From: Sphingobium_A sp965228065
GTDB lineage: Bacteria > Pseudomonadota > Alphaproteobacteria > Sphingomonadales > Sphingomonadaceae
DNA: 64,000 nt
Direction: 5' to 3'
Assembly: GCA_965228065.1 (NCBI GenBank)
Contig: OZ245788.1
Coordinates: 2,418,001 to 2,482,000, forward strand
Both the position numbers and the translations under genes were made by a program. The notes beneath the pieces were generated by a model that saw nothing but the letters and a program-made list of their open reading frames with translations, was not told where the DNA came from and did no database searches. How positions within the stretch are numbered: the stretch's first letter is position 1; every line of letters begins with the position of its first letter. Of this stretch, positions 7,673-15,426 are shown in pieces.

Positions 7673-9061
7673 ATGACCAATCTCATTCTCGCGACCGACA
7701 GCTACAAGCAGAGCCACTTCCTGCAATATCCGCCGGAGGCGCGGAAGATCTCCGCCTATGTCGAGGCGCGACCCAATCCGTTCAGTGACGATCTGATCTT
7801 CTTCGGTCTGCAGGCCTATCTGATCGACCATCTCGCCGAGCCGATCTGTGCCGCCGACATCGAAGAAGCCGAAGCGATCTGTGCCGCGCACGGCGTGCCG
7901 TTCAATCGCGCGGGCTGGGAGGCGATCCTTGCCGATCATGGCGGTTTCCTGCCGCTTGCGATCAGCGCGCTTCCCGAAGGGACGATCGTGCCGACCGGCG
8001 TTCCCCTGATCCAGATCGAGAATATCGACGATCGTATGCCTTGGCTGAGCACCTTCATCGAGACCGCTTTGCTGCGCGCGGTCTGGTATCCAAGCACGGT
8101 CGCGACCCTGAGCGGCAAGGCCAAGCGCATCATCCATGCCGGGCTGGTCAAAAGCTCCGACGATCCGATGGGGCAACTGCCGTTCAAGCTGCATGATTTT
8201 GGCGCGCGCGGCGTTTCTTCCGGGGAAAGCGCGGCGCTGGGTGGGTTGGCGCATCTCGTCAATTTCCAGGGCACCGATACGATGGAGGCGCTGATCGCGG
8301 CGCGTCGCTTCTACGGCGAGGATATGGCCGGATTCTCCATCCCCGCCGCCGAGCACAGCACGATGACCAGCTGGGGACGCGATCGCGAGGAAGCGGCCTA
8401 TGCGAACATGCTCGACCAGTTCAAGCGCGGCGGAGGCACGGTCGCGGTCGTGTCCGACAGCTATGATCTAGACAATGCGCTGGAGACGATCTGGGGCGGC
8501 AGCCTCCGCGATCGCGTCCTGGCCGAGGACGGCACATTGGTGATCCGGCCCGACAGCGGCGATCCGGTGGGAACACCGGTGCGTGCGCTTCACACGCTGT
8601 GGGAGAAGTTCGGCGGCAGCGTCAACGGCAAGGGCTATCGCCTGCTCGATCCGCATGTCCGGTTGATCCAGGGCGACGGCATGAACCTGGAGAGCATCGC
8701 CGCGCTGATCGACCGCGTGACCGGCGCGGGCTTCGCGGTCGACAATATCGCGTTCGGCATGGGCGGCGGGCTGCTCCAGCAGCTCAATCGCGACACGCTG
8801 CGCTTTGCGATGAAGGCGGATGCGATGCAGTCCGACAACGGGGTCTGGCATGACGTCAACAAGGCGCCGGTGACCGATCCGGGCAAAGCCTCCAAGGCCG
8901 GTCGGCAGGCGGTGATGATGGACGATGGCCGGCTGGTTGCGCATCGGGTGGAGGATGCGGGCATCGACCTGCTCGAGCCGGTCTGGCGCGGCGGGGAGTT
9001 GCTGAAGCGCACGACGCTTGCCGAGGTACGCGAAAGGGCGGAGCGGGGCCTGCTCGGCTGA
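7673..9061 (+). CDS. nadV: Nicotinamide phosphoribosyltransferase
   Basis: This 462-residue cytoplasmic enzyme joins nicotinamide to PRPP to make NMN, the substrate of the NadM domain encoded just upstream. Family motifs are all present: MTNLILATDSYKQSH at the N terminus, HDFGARGVSSGESAALGG in the substrate pocket, AAEHSTMTSWGRDREEAAY around the phosphorylated histidine, VSDSYDLDNALETIWG, and RPDSGDP in the PRPP site. The length is close to the 460-490 usual for the family. The start at 7673 is supported by GAGGAG about 8 bases upstream. A perfect palindrome lies between nadM and nadV, and a strong hairpin follows the stop. Confidence 0.95.
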   Translation: MTNLILATDSYKQSHFLQYPPEARKISAYVEARPNPFSDDLIFFGLQAYLIDHLAEPICAADIEEAEAICAAHGVPFNRAGWEAILADHGGFLPLAISALPEGTIVPTGVPLIQIENIDDRMPWLSTFIETALLRAVWYPSTVATLSGKAKRIIHAGLVKSSDDPMGQLPFKLHDFGARGVSSGESAALGGLAHLVNFQGTDTMEALIAARRFYGEDMAGFSIPAAEHSTMTSWGRDREEAAYANMLDQFKRGGGTVAVVSDSYDLDNALETIWGGSLRDRVLAEDGTLVIRPDSGDPVGTPVRALHTLWEKFGGSVNGKGYRLLDPHVRLIQGDGMNLESIAALIDRVTGAGFAVDNIAFGMGGGLLQQLNRDTLRFAMKADAMQSDNGVWHDVNKAPVTDPGKASKAGRQAVMMDDGRLVAHRVEDAGIDLLEPVWRGGELLKRTTLAEVRERAERGLLG

Positions 9062-9066
9062 CGGTT

Positions 9067-9090
9067 GGGGGGCTTTGAGAAAAGCCCCCC
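9067..9090. terminator. Hairpin downstream of nadV
   Basis: GGGGGGCTTT, GAGA, AAAGCCCCCC form a perfect 10-bp stem with a 4-base loop, 5 bases after the nadV stop. There is no T-run after it, so termination would need Rho or the adjoining second hairpin. It also lies downstream of the convergent TPR gene and may serve both sides. Confidence 0.6.
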
Positions 9091-9091
9091 G

Positions 9092-9121
9092 CTGTCGCTC
9101 CAGCGAAAGCTGGAGCGACAG
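9092..9121. repeat. Solo REP-like palindrome (GCTCCAGC family)
   Basis: CTGTCGCTCCAGC, GAAA, GCTGGAGCGACAG is a perfect 13-bp stem with a GNRA-type loop. The same arm sequence recurs as paired, inverted copies at 54164-54255 and 63598-63692. Here only one copy is present, directly abutting the nadV hairpin. Confidence 0.75.
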
Positions 9122-9146
9122 GGCAGTTTCACTGAAACTGGTCAGC

Positions 9147-10277
9147 TTATTGCACCACCGCATCGTACGTCGGATCAATACCGACCGCGCGTTCCTCGTC
9201 CACGCGTGCGCGGCGGGTGTCGCCGCGTTCGCGCAGCAACAGGCTGCGATTATAATAGGCACGCGCGGTGCGTGGAGCGAGGCGGACCGCCCGGTCGAGA
9301 TCAGCGAGTGCGCCGTCGGCCTCGCCGCTCCGCTGGCGAGCCAGCCCGCGATTGAGATAGGCGAAGGCGTTTCGCGGAGAGGCTGCAATCGCCTGGTCGA
9401 ATGCCGCGATCGCGCCGTCCATGTCCCCCTTCCATGCGCGCGCCAGTCCGTCCGAGACATGAGCAGCCGCGCGTCCGGTCTCGCCCTTCGCGCCGGGGTT
9501 GACCAATGATCCGCAGCCGCGAAGGTTTTGCGACGGATCGTTGACCGTGCACGCATTCCAGTCGCCGCGGCCGACGGGTTTCCGTTTCACGCGAGATCCC
9601 GTCACCACGATCGAATGGTCCTGCGTTTCCGCGGCTGCCATCTTCGGGGCAAGCGCCGAAGCAACTGCGGCGGGCGGTGCTCTGCGGGCCAGCCCGAGTG
9701 CATCCTCGCGCTGCTCGGCGCGCCTGCTCGCGGTCGCGACGATCTCGTCGGCGGGCGCAGGAGGCGGTGGCGGGGGAGAAGGCGCCGGTGAGGCGGCTTT
9801 CAAGGCCGGAGCGGGCGAGGCCAAGGGCGCGATATCGACCTGTGCGAGCGCTGGTGGCGCGGGCTCCGGTGTGGCGACCGCCGCGGTATCGACGGTTTCG
9901 GCGGCGACGTTCGGCGCGGTCGTGGCGACGGGTGGAGGCGGTGGTTGCGGGCCGGCTTCGACGGGCGCTGCCTCGCTCGCATTCTGGTCGGCGTATATGG
10001 TGGCGTTCTGCGCGGGCCGCGATTGGTCGCTCATCGACAGCCAGATCGCTGGCACCCCGACCAGCGCGACGAGCGCGGCACTGACCAGGGCGCCAAGCTG
10101 AGGGCTGCGCAACTGCGTCCACCATGGGGTGGGTCGTTGGCGAGGGGCGGTGGTGTGCGCCGCTTCATCCCTGCCGTCGAAGCGCTGCATCGCTGCTTCG
10201 ATCGCGGCGTCGCGCCGTGCAGGTGCGGGCGGAGGGGGCTCCGGCAGCGATGCAGCGATATCGTCGTCGGTGTCCAT
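9147..10277 (-). CDS. Membrane-anchored TPR protein with proline-rich linker and TonB-box-like motifs
   Basis: This is a 376-residue protein. Residues 1-60 are cytoplasmic and charged, 61-82 form a single transmembrane segment (LGALVSAALVALVGVPAIWL), and 100-176 are a Pro/Ala-rich spacer. Residues about 268-373 contain three TPR units (for example WKGDMDGAIAAFDQAIAASP and RSGEADGALADLDRAVRLAP). Between spacer and TPRs sit DEIVATASRR (177-186) and IVVTGSRV (223-230). These resemble the TonB box of sphingomonad TonB-dependent receptors, which is unexpected in an inner-membrane protein. The gene lies 211 bp downstream of the vWA lipoprotein gene, itself downstream of an ECF sigma factor, all on the minus strand. 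A role in envelope signalling is inferred only from this context. Confidence 0.7.
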   Translation of the reverse strand: MDTDDDIAASLPEPPPPAPARRDAAIEAAMQRFDGRDEAAHTTAPRQRPTPWWTQLRSPQLGALVSAALVALVGVPAIWLSMSDQSRPAQNATIYADQNASEAAPVEAGPQPPPPPVATTAPNVAAETVDTAAVATPEPAPPALAQVDIAPLASPAPALKAASPAPSPPPPPPAPADEIVATASRRAEQREDALGLARRAPPAAVASALAPKMAAAETQDHSIVVTGSRVKRKPVGRGDWNACTVNDPSQNLRGCGSLVNPGAKGETGRAAAHVSDGLARAWKGDMDGAIAAFDQAIAASPRNAFAYLNRGLARQRSGEADGALADLDRAVRLAPRTARAYYNRSLLLRERGDTRRARVDEERAVGIDPTYDAVVQ

Positions 10278-10488
10278 TCAGCGCGTCCCGACATCGCACG
10301 CGGCTTGGCCGGTGCCGCAGAGGCGATCCAGCGGCGTTGTCCGACGGGGAGAAAAGAACGGCATCGGCGAACCTTATACCCAAAAGCGCGGGCCGGTCGA
10401 ACCTATGATCGCCCGTGCGCCATCTCCGCGCCGCGGCGGAGCGGGGAGCCGAAAAAACCGGCCCGCGCTCCGCCGGGAACGATCATGC

Positions 10489-12303
10489 TTAGCCGGGCAT
10501 CGACCGGGCGGATCGCGCCGCACGGACAAGCTGGATCAGCTCGGACCGATAGCCGAAATCGTCCTGGCCACGCGCACCGGACACGATCCTCAGCACATCG
10601 TCATAGGTCAGCGATCCGGTGTGGCGACCGCCGCGGAGCAGCTCGGCAAAGGCCGCGACGCCGGCCGCGAAACGCGCATCCTGGGGCGCTGCATCGAAAC
10701 GGGCGACTTCGGACATACGGTTGATCGGCGTGGAGATCAGCCGGCTCGTGTCCGACTTGGGCAGCTTGTAGCGAATCTTCACGAAACCATATTCGCTGTT
10801 CTGGCCCGCGGCGGCGATCCGTTGCTGCGCGGCTGCCGGGCGGGTCTGCGAATAGCGCAGGTCGCCGTTCGCGCGCGGCCCGCCGACGGGTACGATCTCG
10901 TACAGCGCGGTCACCGTCTGGCCGGATCCGACATCGCCGGCATCGACCTTGTCATTGTCGAAATCCTCGCGATTGAGCATGCGCGTTTCGTAGCCGATCA
11001 GCCGATATTCGGCGACGGTGGCGGGGTTGAACTCGACCTGGATCTTCACGTCCTTCGCGATCGGAAACAACGTCGACGTCGCTTCGTCGACCAGGGTCTT
11101 CCGCGCTTCGGCGACCGTGTCGATATAGGCGGCGGCACCGTTGCCGTTCTGCGCCAGCGTCTGCATCAGTGCATCATTGTAATTGCCCATGCCGAAACCG
11201 AGCACCGACAGGAACACGCCCTTGCCGCGCTCGCGCTCGATATAGCCTTTGAGTTCCTCCTGATTGGTGATGCCGACGTTGAAGTCGCCATCGGTCGCCA
11301 GGATCACGCGGTTGACGCCGCGCCGGTCCAGATTCTGTTGCGCGAGTGCGTAGGCCTGGCGGATGCCTTCGGCACCGGCAGTGCTGCCGCCTGCGCCCAG
11401 CCGGTCGATCACCGCGCGGATCCTGTCCTTCTGGCTGGCGGGCGTCGGCGCGAGCGCGGTGCCCGCATTTCCCGCATAGGTGACGATCGCGACGCTGTCG
11501 TTCTCGCCAAGCTGGTCGAGCAACATGTTGAGCGACTGCTTCACAAGCGGCAATTTGTTGGCCGCGTTCATCGAGCCCGACGTGTCGATCAGAAAGACGA
11601 GGTTCGCGCGAGGCCGGGTTGCCTGCTGGATCGCATAGCCTTTCACGCCGATCCGCACGAGCTTGCGTCCAGCCGTCCAGGGGCTGGGAAACACCGCGAC
11701 ATTGCTGGTGAAGGGCTGATCGACGCTGCGCGGCGATGCATAGTCATAGGGGAAATAATTGACCATTTCCTCGGTGCGCACCGCGGCCGGCTGCGGCAGG
11801 ATATTCTGGTTCAGCGAGGCGCGGACGAAGGAATAGGAGGCGGTGTCGACGTCGATCGAGAAGGTCGAGACCGGCTCTTCGCGGGAGATCTTGAACGGGT
11901 TTTCCGAAAAACTATTGAATTTGTCGCGGCCGATGGAGGCTGGGGGCACGGGAACATAGTGGCGGTCGGCATATTGGGGCATTTGCCGCATGCTCGATCC
12001 GGGGGCGACGACCGACATGGGCGGGGCGAAAGCCTGTGCGCGTCCTTCGATCCTGGATCCCGTGACGGCGACCTCCGAGGGTAGCGGGGGAGGAGGCGGC
12101 GGTGGCGGTGGCGGTGGTGCCGGGACGGAGTTTGCCGCCGCGACGCGATCGTCCGAACGGTGTGCGATCTTTGTCGAGGTCACGACGATATCTTCGGCAC
12201 TCTTGACCGCGCCTTCGGGCGCGGCTGCCTGATCGAGGCCGGCTTTCGTGCAGGACGCGAGCGCCAGCGCGGCCAGGCCGACGACGAGATGCAAACGGGG
12301 CAT
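10489..12303 (-). CDS. vWA domain lipoprotein (YfbK-like, vWF_A / DUF3520 architecture)
   Basis: This is a 604-residue lipoprotein with a signal peptide and lipobox LASC (Cys18). The mature N terminus is flexible: DIVVTSTK at 38-45, a run of prolines at 61-75 and EVAVTGSRI at 77-85. The YfbK-type N-terminal domain follows (NPFKISREEPVSTFSIDVDT, about 135-200), then a von Willebrand A domain with an intact MIDAS start DTSGS at 240-244. A C-terminal DUF3520-type region completes it. The metal site suggests protein-protein binding at the cell envelope. The ATG at 12303 has GGGAG 8 bases upstream and begins the signal peptide directly. The ECF sigma gene ends 114 bp 5' of it, on the same strand. 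Confidence 0.85.
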   Translation of the reverse strand: MPRLHLVVGLAALALASCTKAGLDQAAAPEGAVKSAEDIVVTSTKIAHRSDDRVAAANSVPAPPPPPPPPPPPLPSEVAVTGSRIEGRAQAFAPPMSVVAPGSSMRQMPQYADRHYVPVPPASIGRDKFNSFSENPFKISREEPVSTFSIDVDTASYSFVRASLNQNILPQPAAVRTEEMVNYFPYDYASPRSVDQPFTSNVAVFPSPWTAGRKLVRIGVKGYAIQQATRPRANLVFLIDTSGSMNAANKLPLVKQSLNMLLDQLGENDSVAIVTYAGNAGTALAPTPASQKDRIRAVIDRLGAGGSTAGAEGIRQAYALAQQNLDRRGVNRVILATDGDFNVGITNQEELKGYIERERGKGVFLSVLGFGMGNYNDALMQTLAQNGNGAAAYIDTVAEARKTLVDEATSTLFPIAKDVKIQVEFNPATVAEYRLIGYETRMLNREDFDNDKVDAGDVGSGQTVTALYEIVPVGGPRANGDLRYSQTRPAAAQQRIAAAGQNSEYGFVKIRYKLPKSDTSRLISTPINRMSEVARFDAAPQDARFAAGVAAFAELLRGGRHTGSLTYDDVLRIVSGARGQDDFGYRSELIQLVRAARSARSMPG

Positions 12304-12416
12304 GACAATCTCCCTGATGACAGCGGCAAATAATCGTCCGCATGTCACTGGGACGCGCCTCCCCGGGAAAAGCTTGGGAGCCATCGCAAATTTTTTTCGG
12401 CGCTTTTCGCTCGTGC

Positions 12417-12962
12417 TCAGGCCGTTCCGCCGGTGTCCGCGGCGATCATCCGGCGAACCTCGTGCATCCGCCAGGATATCGTCGATTCCGTCACGCCCAA
12501 TATCTCGGCCGCTTCGCCATGGGTGAGCTGCTGGCCGGCGACGAGCACAGCCGTTTCGCGATAGGCGGGCTTCAGTCGCATGATGGCGCTTTTCAGCCAG
12601 ATCGCGTCGTACAGGTCGCGGCCGTCGGGCGCGCGTGCCAGGCCGGCCAGCACCGCCAGCCGCTCGGTAAAACCGCCGAAGCTTCGCCTCCGACGGCGCA
12701 GGTCGCGGCAGGCGTTGAACACGATGCCGCACAGCCAGGTGCTGAATTTGGCGTCGCCGCGGAAGGTGGCGATTTTCTGGACCAGGATGCAGCAGACATC
12801 CTGCGCGATATCGTCTGCATCGGTACGCGACCCGGTCAGTTGCCAGGCCAGGCCGTGGATCCGGTTATAGTGTCGCTGAAGAAGTGTGCCGAACGCGTCA
12901 CGGTCGCCGGCAATGGCGGCGGAAAGAAGGTCTGCGTCCGGATCGTCCCCCATATCGGCCAT
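12417..12962 (-). CDS. RNA polymerase sigma factor, ECF type
   Basis: This 181-residue sigma-70 family factor has region 2 at about residues 22-90 (YNRIHGLAWQLTGSRTDADD, then DVCCILVQKIATFRG and STWLCGIVFNACRD). Region 4 is at about 125-175 (LKPAYRETAVLVAGQQLTHG followed by EILGVTESTISWRMHEVRR). ECF factors direct RNA polymerase to a small regulon. No classical anti-sigma gene is adjacent; the next genes on the same strand encode a vWA lipoprotein and a TPR membrane protein, which may supply the sensing part (inference). No ribosome site stands out upstream of 12962, and an internal ATG at 12953 is an alternative start. Confidence 0.85.
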   Translation of the reverse strand: MADMGDDPDADLLSAAIAGDRDAFGTLLQRHYNRIHGLAWQLTGSRTDADDIAQDVCCILVQKIATFRGDAKFSTWLCGIVFNACRDLRRRRRSFGGFTERLAVLAGLARAPDGRDLYDAIWLKSAIMRLKPAYRETAVLVAGQQLTHGEAAEILGVTESTISWRMHEVRRMIAADTGGTA

Positions 12963-13303
12963 GCATCAGTGCCGATCGCGCTGCGCGTCGCGACCATCGC
13001 ATGATGGCTCTTGTCGCCCTATGGCCGCGCGACAATTCCCATTCATCGACCGGATCGTTGTCCCATGCTCAGACACAAAGCGCTGTGTGCACCATTCAGG
13101 GTCTTGATGCCATCGCCGGTCGGGTGGCGTGGAATTTTACCCGTCATCAATCGAGGATCGCGCGAGCGGAGGCCCCACCGCTCTGCTGTCATTGTCGGAT
13201 ACGACCACTGGCCGCACAATGAGCATCGGGGTGATGCAGCCCAAGCCGCATCGCCCCGATTGGTCGAATGAAGAGCGCCGGTTCGGCGCTCATTTTTCCG
13301 GAT
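12963..13303. other. Intergenic, no gene supported
   Basis: These 341 bases separate the ECF sigma start from the end of the MucR-like gene. The short open frames here have no ribosome site or recognisable motif. The region should hold the promoter of the sigma operon near 12970-13100 and does hold a hairpin at 13273-13291. Confidence 0.5.
13273..13291 (-). terminator. Terminator hairpin of the MucR-like gene
   Basis: GAGCGCCG, GTT, CGGCGCTC form an 8-bp stem 12 bases past the stop of the minus-strand regulator gene. On the plus strand it is followed by ATTTTT, so it would also work for transcription from the other side. Confidence 0.55.
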
Positions 13304-13828
13304 TTACTTGGCGGCAGCGCTCTTGCGACCGCGCGTGGCCTTGGGGGCGGGGGCGCTCGTCGACGGTGCAGCTGCTGCCTTGCTCGGAGCGGCTTTCTGA
13401 CCGGGCTTGCGGCCCAGGCCGATCTTCTTCGCCATGGCGCGACGCGCTTCCGAATAGGATTCGGCGACCATCGGATAGTCGGCCTTCAGAGCATAGCGCT
13501 CGCGATACTGTTCCGGCGTCAGTCCATGGGTCGACAAGTGACGACGCAGCGTGCGGTAGGGCTTGCCGTCGATCATCGAAATGATGTGATCCTTCGACGC
13601 CAGCGATTTGCGCGCCGTGACGGCGGGCGTGAATTCAGGGGCTGCGGCGGCTTCCGCTGCGGCGGGCGCATCTGTACCGGTCAGATCGGCGACCGCACCG
13701 TGCATCGCCTTCAGAAAGGCAGGGACATCTTCGGCGCTGGCGCGCGTGTTGGGATTGGACAGCCAGGCGACGGTGAGGTCGGCGGCAAGCTCGACCGTGT
13801 TGATGCCGTTGATGTCGATGTCGGTCAT
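13304..13828 (-). CDS. MucR/Ros family transcriptional regulator lacking the zinc cysteines
   Basis: This is a 174-residue protein. The MucR core lies at about residues 70-143: SKDHIISMIDGKPYRTLRRH, then HGLTPEQYRERYALKADYP and MVAESYSEARRAMAKKIGLG. Known Ros/MucR proteins bind zinc through CxxC and two histidines; here the CxxC positions read ISMID, with no cysteine. Zinc-free members of this family have been described in Mesorhizobium, so the fold may be kept without metal. The C terminus is a basic Ala/Pro/Lys tail (APKATRGRKSAAAK) that resembles nucleoid-protein tails. MucR proteins are H-NS-like silencers binding AT-rich DNA. The gene stands alone, with a hairpin downstream and a comparatively AT-rich upstream region. 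Confidence 0.9.
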   Translation of the reverse strand: MTDIDINGINTVELAADLTVAWLSNPNTRASAEDVPAFLKAMHGAVADLTGTDAPAAAEAAAAPEFTPAVTARKSLASKDHIISMIDGKPYRTLRRHLSTHGLTPEQYRERYALKADYPMVAESYSEARRAMAKKIGLGRKPGQKAAPSKAAAAPSTSAPAPKATRGRKSAAAK

Positions 13829-14344
13829 GGTATGAACTCCAAGTGCAATAGTTGGATTTGCGCCTGCAACGTCATGGAACGAACTTCAAGCCAAAACGGA
13901 TCAAAATTCCCTGTTCGAGACCCAATATCGAACATTTTACGCTTTCGCATGCTGCCAATACAGGTTTGGCATGTGCCTAAGCTGAATAGCTATGACTCTC
14001 TTCCCCGCTGTCGTGACGCGACTTTGATAGGGATGCTGCTCGACAAGAGTAGATGAATGGCGTGCGGTCGGGGTGTGACGGCGATGGTCAAGGCTGGTAC
14101 CGATCGCATTCCATCGGCTCTCAATTGATCGATATTTCATGCTGCTGGTCATATGTCGGCGGATATATCTTGTCCCGACGATTGTACGACGATTTTGGAT
14201 GTTGTCGCGGTGATGTAATGCTGGACTCTGAATGACTTGTGTCAGTTTGTGTCGCGATCGGTCGGCGTGTCCGCCGTCGCGATATGGCGATGCGCCCCGC
14301 GATTGTCCGAAGCCGCGCGGTACCGGCTTTCCTGAGCTCGGCTC
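13829..14344. other. Intergenic, lower GC, no gene supported
   Basis: About 515 bases upstream of the MucR-like gene. The composition is noticeably less GC-rich than the genes around it, especially 13840-13990 and 14100-14240. Open frames in it are short, use codons unlike the neighbours and lack ribosome sites. It presumably contains the MucR-like promoter and the left edge of the accessory block that follows. Confidence 0.5.
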
Positions 14345-14659
14345 TCAGTCTGCGGCGCGACCGTCCGAAATGGTGAGTGTGCTGTCGATCACATCGTGAA
14401 CGCTGCCCGCGGCGATCCATCGGCGCATCGGCTCGCGGTCGCCGGCGAAGCAGCGATCGAGCGCGCGCTGGCCATAGGCGTCGCGGATCGCGACGAGCAG
14501 GTCGACGCGTCGCCCGACATATTCATGCCAGTCGTCGCGGGTGAGTGCACGGATGCGCGCGCGAGGTTCGCACGGCGGCGGTTTCATCCGTATCGCGGCA
14601 AGCAACGCGATGGCGTGGGGATCGTCGGGCCAATCGATCTCCGGATCGGCAAACGCCAT
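14345..14659 (-). CDS. Hypothetical protein of accessory block
   Basis: This 104-residue acidic/basic mixed protein has no signal peptide or membrane segment (starts MAFADPEIDWPDDPHAIALL, ends TLTISDGRAAD). I do not recognise a domain. The ATG at 14659 has GGAGAGCAGG just upstream. A longer in-frame start at 14755 would put the operator-like motif at 14702-14717 inside the coding region, so the shorter start is preferred. It is probably part of the small element that also carries the regulator and primase genes. Confidence that it is a gene is moderate. Confidence 0.55.
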   Translation of the reverse strand: MAFADPEIDWPDDPHAIALLAAIRMKPPPCEPRARIRALTRDDWHEYVGRRVDLLVAIRDAYGQRALDRCFAGDREPMRRWIAAGSVHDVIDSTLTISDGRAAD

Positions 14660-14701
14660 GGACCTGCTCTCCGGATCATATTGAACGGAGAAGATGTATG
14701 C

Positions 14702-14717
14702 GATTATCGTATAATTG
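14702..14717. promoter_or_regulatory. Operator-like motif, copy 1
   Basis: GATTATCGTATAATTG, with arms ATTAT and ATAAT around CGT. The reverse complement occurs at 15427-15442 with 15 of 16 bases identical. It lies 43 bp upstream of the 14659 start, a sensible position for a repressor site, and the Cro/C1-type protein at 14933-15364 is the obvious candidate binder (inference). Confidence 0.5.
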
Positions 14718-14767
14718 TCAAGATTGGCGTTCGAGGCATTCGCAGCCCACCCCATGCATGTCTCATC

Positions 14768-14785
14768 AATAGGAAATTTCCTATT
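14768..14785. promoter_or_regulatory. Perfect 18-bp palindrome
   Basis: AATAGGAAATTTCCTATT is fully self-complementary with no spacer. It lies between a LexA-type box and the first operator-like motif in the gap between the regulator gene and the 14345-14659 gene. It may be a binding site for a dimeric protein or part of a promoter. Confidence 0.4.
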
Positions 14786-14817
14786 TCAATGTAGGCGATT
14801 TGCGCTCACATGAATTG

Positions 14818-14832
14818 GAACAAAATAAGAAC
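14818..14832. promoter_or_regulatory. LexA-type box (GAAC-N7-GAAC), copy 1
   Basis: GAAC AAAATAA GAAC matches the known alphaproteobacterial SOS operator GAAC-N7-GAAC (GTTC-N7-GTTC). A nearly identical 20-bp stretch (18 of 20) occurs at 18580-18599. The site is 159 bp upstream of the 14659 start. The alternative is that the two copies are direct repeats marking element ends. Confidence 0.5.
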
Positions 14833-14932
14833 ATTGATTCGGATGCTCAATTGCGGCGAGTCGAACTGCCCGATCCGGAATGCGTCAGCGGCTGCATGCC
14901 CTGCTTCCTCGACTGCGCGATGACGCGGATGG

Positions 14933-15364
14933 TCATGCTTGGCCGATCTCGCGAAATCGAGCGACTGCTCCGCGAGCAGCCACGCCGATCGCATCGGGGC
15001 TGGGCGGCCTGGCTGTCGGCGTACCAAGAAGCGCAAGACCATATGCAAGAGCTTGAGACAAGAGTTCGACGGATCTCTCCGACCGGCCAGTTGACGGCGC
15101 AAGCGGCAGGAGTGCGTCCAATATTGGCGCCAGCGTTGCTGCATTGAATGCTGCATGATCGTCGGCCGCCAGATCGTTCGCCAGGCCGAACCGGTCGATC
15201 AGCTCGCGTCCCTCGTCGTAGGACAGCGTCCTGAGTTTGCCGTTGCGATCGGGGCGGTAGAGCTTGTTCGCATTGGGCTGGGTGATGCCGATCGCGTCGG
15301 CGATCTGCTTCTGGGTGACGCCGCGCCTGGCCAGCGCGTCCAATATGGTGGTCGCATCCTTCAT
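14933..15364 (-). CDS. Cro/C1-type helix-turn-helix regulator
   Basis: This is a 143-residue protein. Residues about 5-38 form a helix-turn-helix, ILDALARRGVTQKQIADAIG followed by ITQPNANKLYR. The rest is a helical region without recognisable catalytic residues, ending in GAVARFREIGQA. The ATG at 15364 is chosen because the longer in-frame start at 15457 would include the operator-like motif at 15427-15442 in the coding region; the ribosome site is weak for both. It is divergent from the primase-helicase gene, the standard arrangement of a phage or plasmid repressor beside its early operon. A role as repressor of both that operon and the 14345-14659 gene is inferred from the repeated motif. 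Confidence 0.75.
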   Translation of the reverse strand: MKDATTILDALARRGVTQKQIADAIGITQPNANKLYRPDRNGKLRTLSYDEGRELIDRFGLANDLAADDHAAFNAATLAPILDALLPLAPSTGRSERSVELLSQALAYGLALLGTPTARPPSPDAIGVAARGAVARFREIGQA

Positions 15365-15426
15365 GTCCGTCTTGTGCCCCAAGCCAATCGCAACGTCGAT
15401 ATCGAATCTCGCATGTGGCCTTGACT

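Noticed and set aside
10129..12084. A 651-codon plus-strand frame opposite the vWA lipoprotein gene
   Set aside because: Antisense shadow; the minus-strand frame has lipobox, MIDAS motif and ribosome site.
12085..12125. GGC/GGT-rich tract resembling a microsatellite
   Set aside because: It encodes the polyproline linker of the vWA lipoprotein on the minus strand and is explained by that.
14800..15147. Plus-strand frame of 115 codons opposite the HTH regulator
   Set aside because: It contains the LexA-type box at its start and runs antisense to the well-supported HTH gene.
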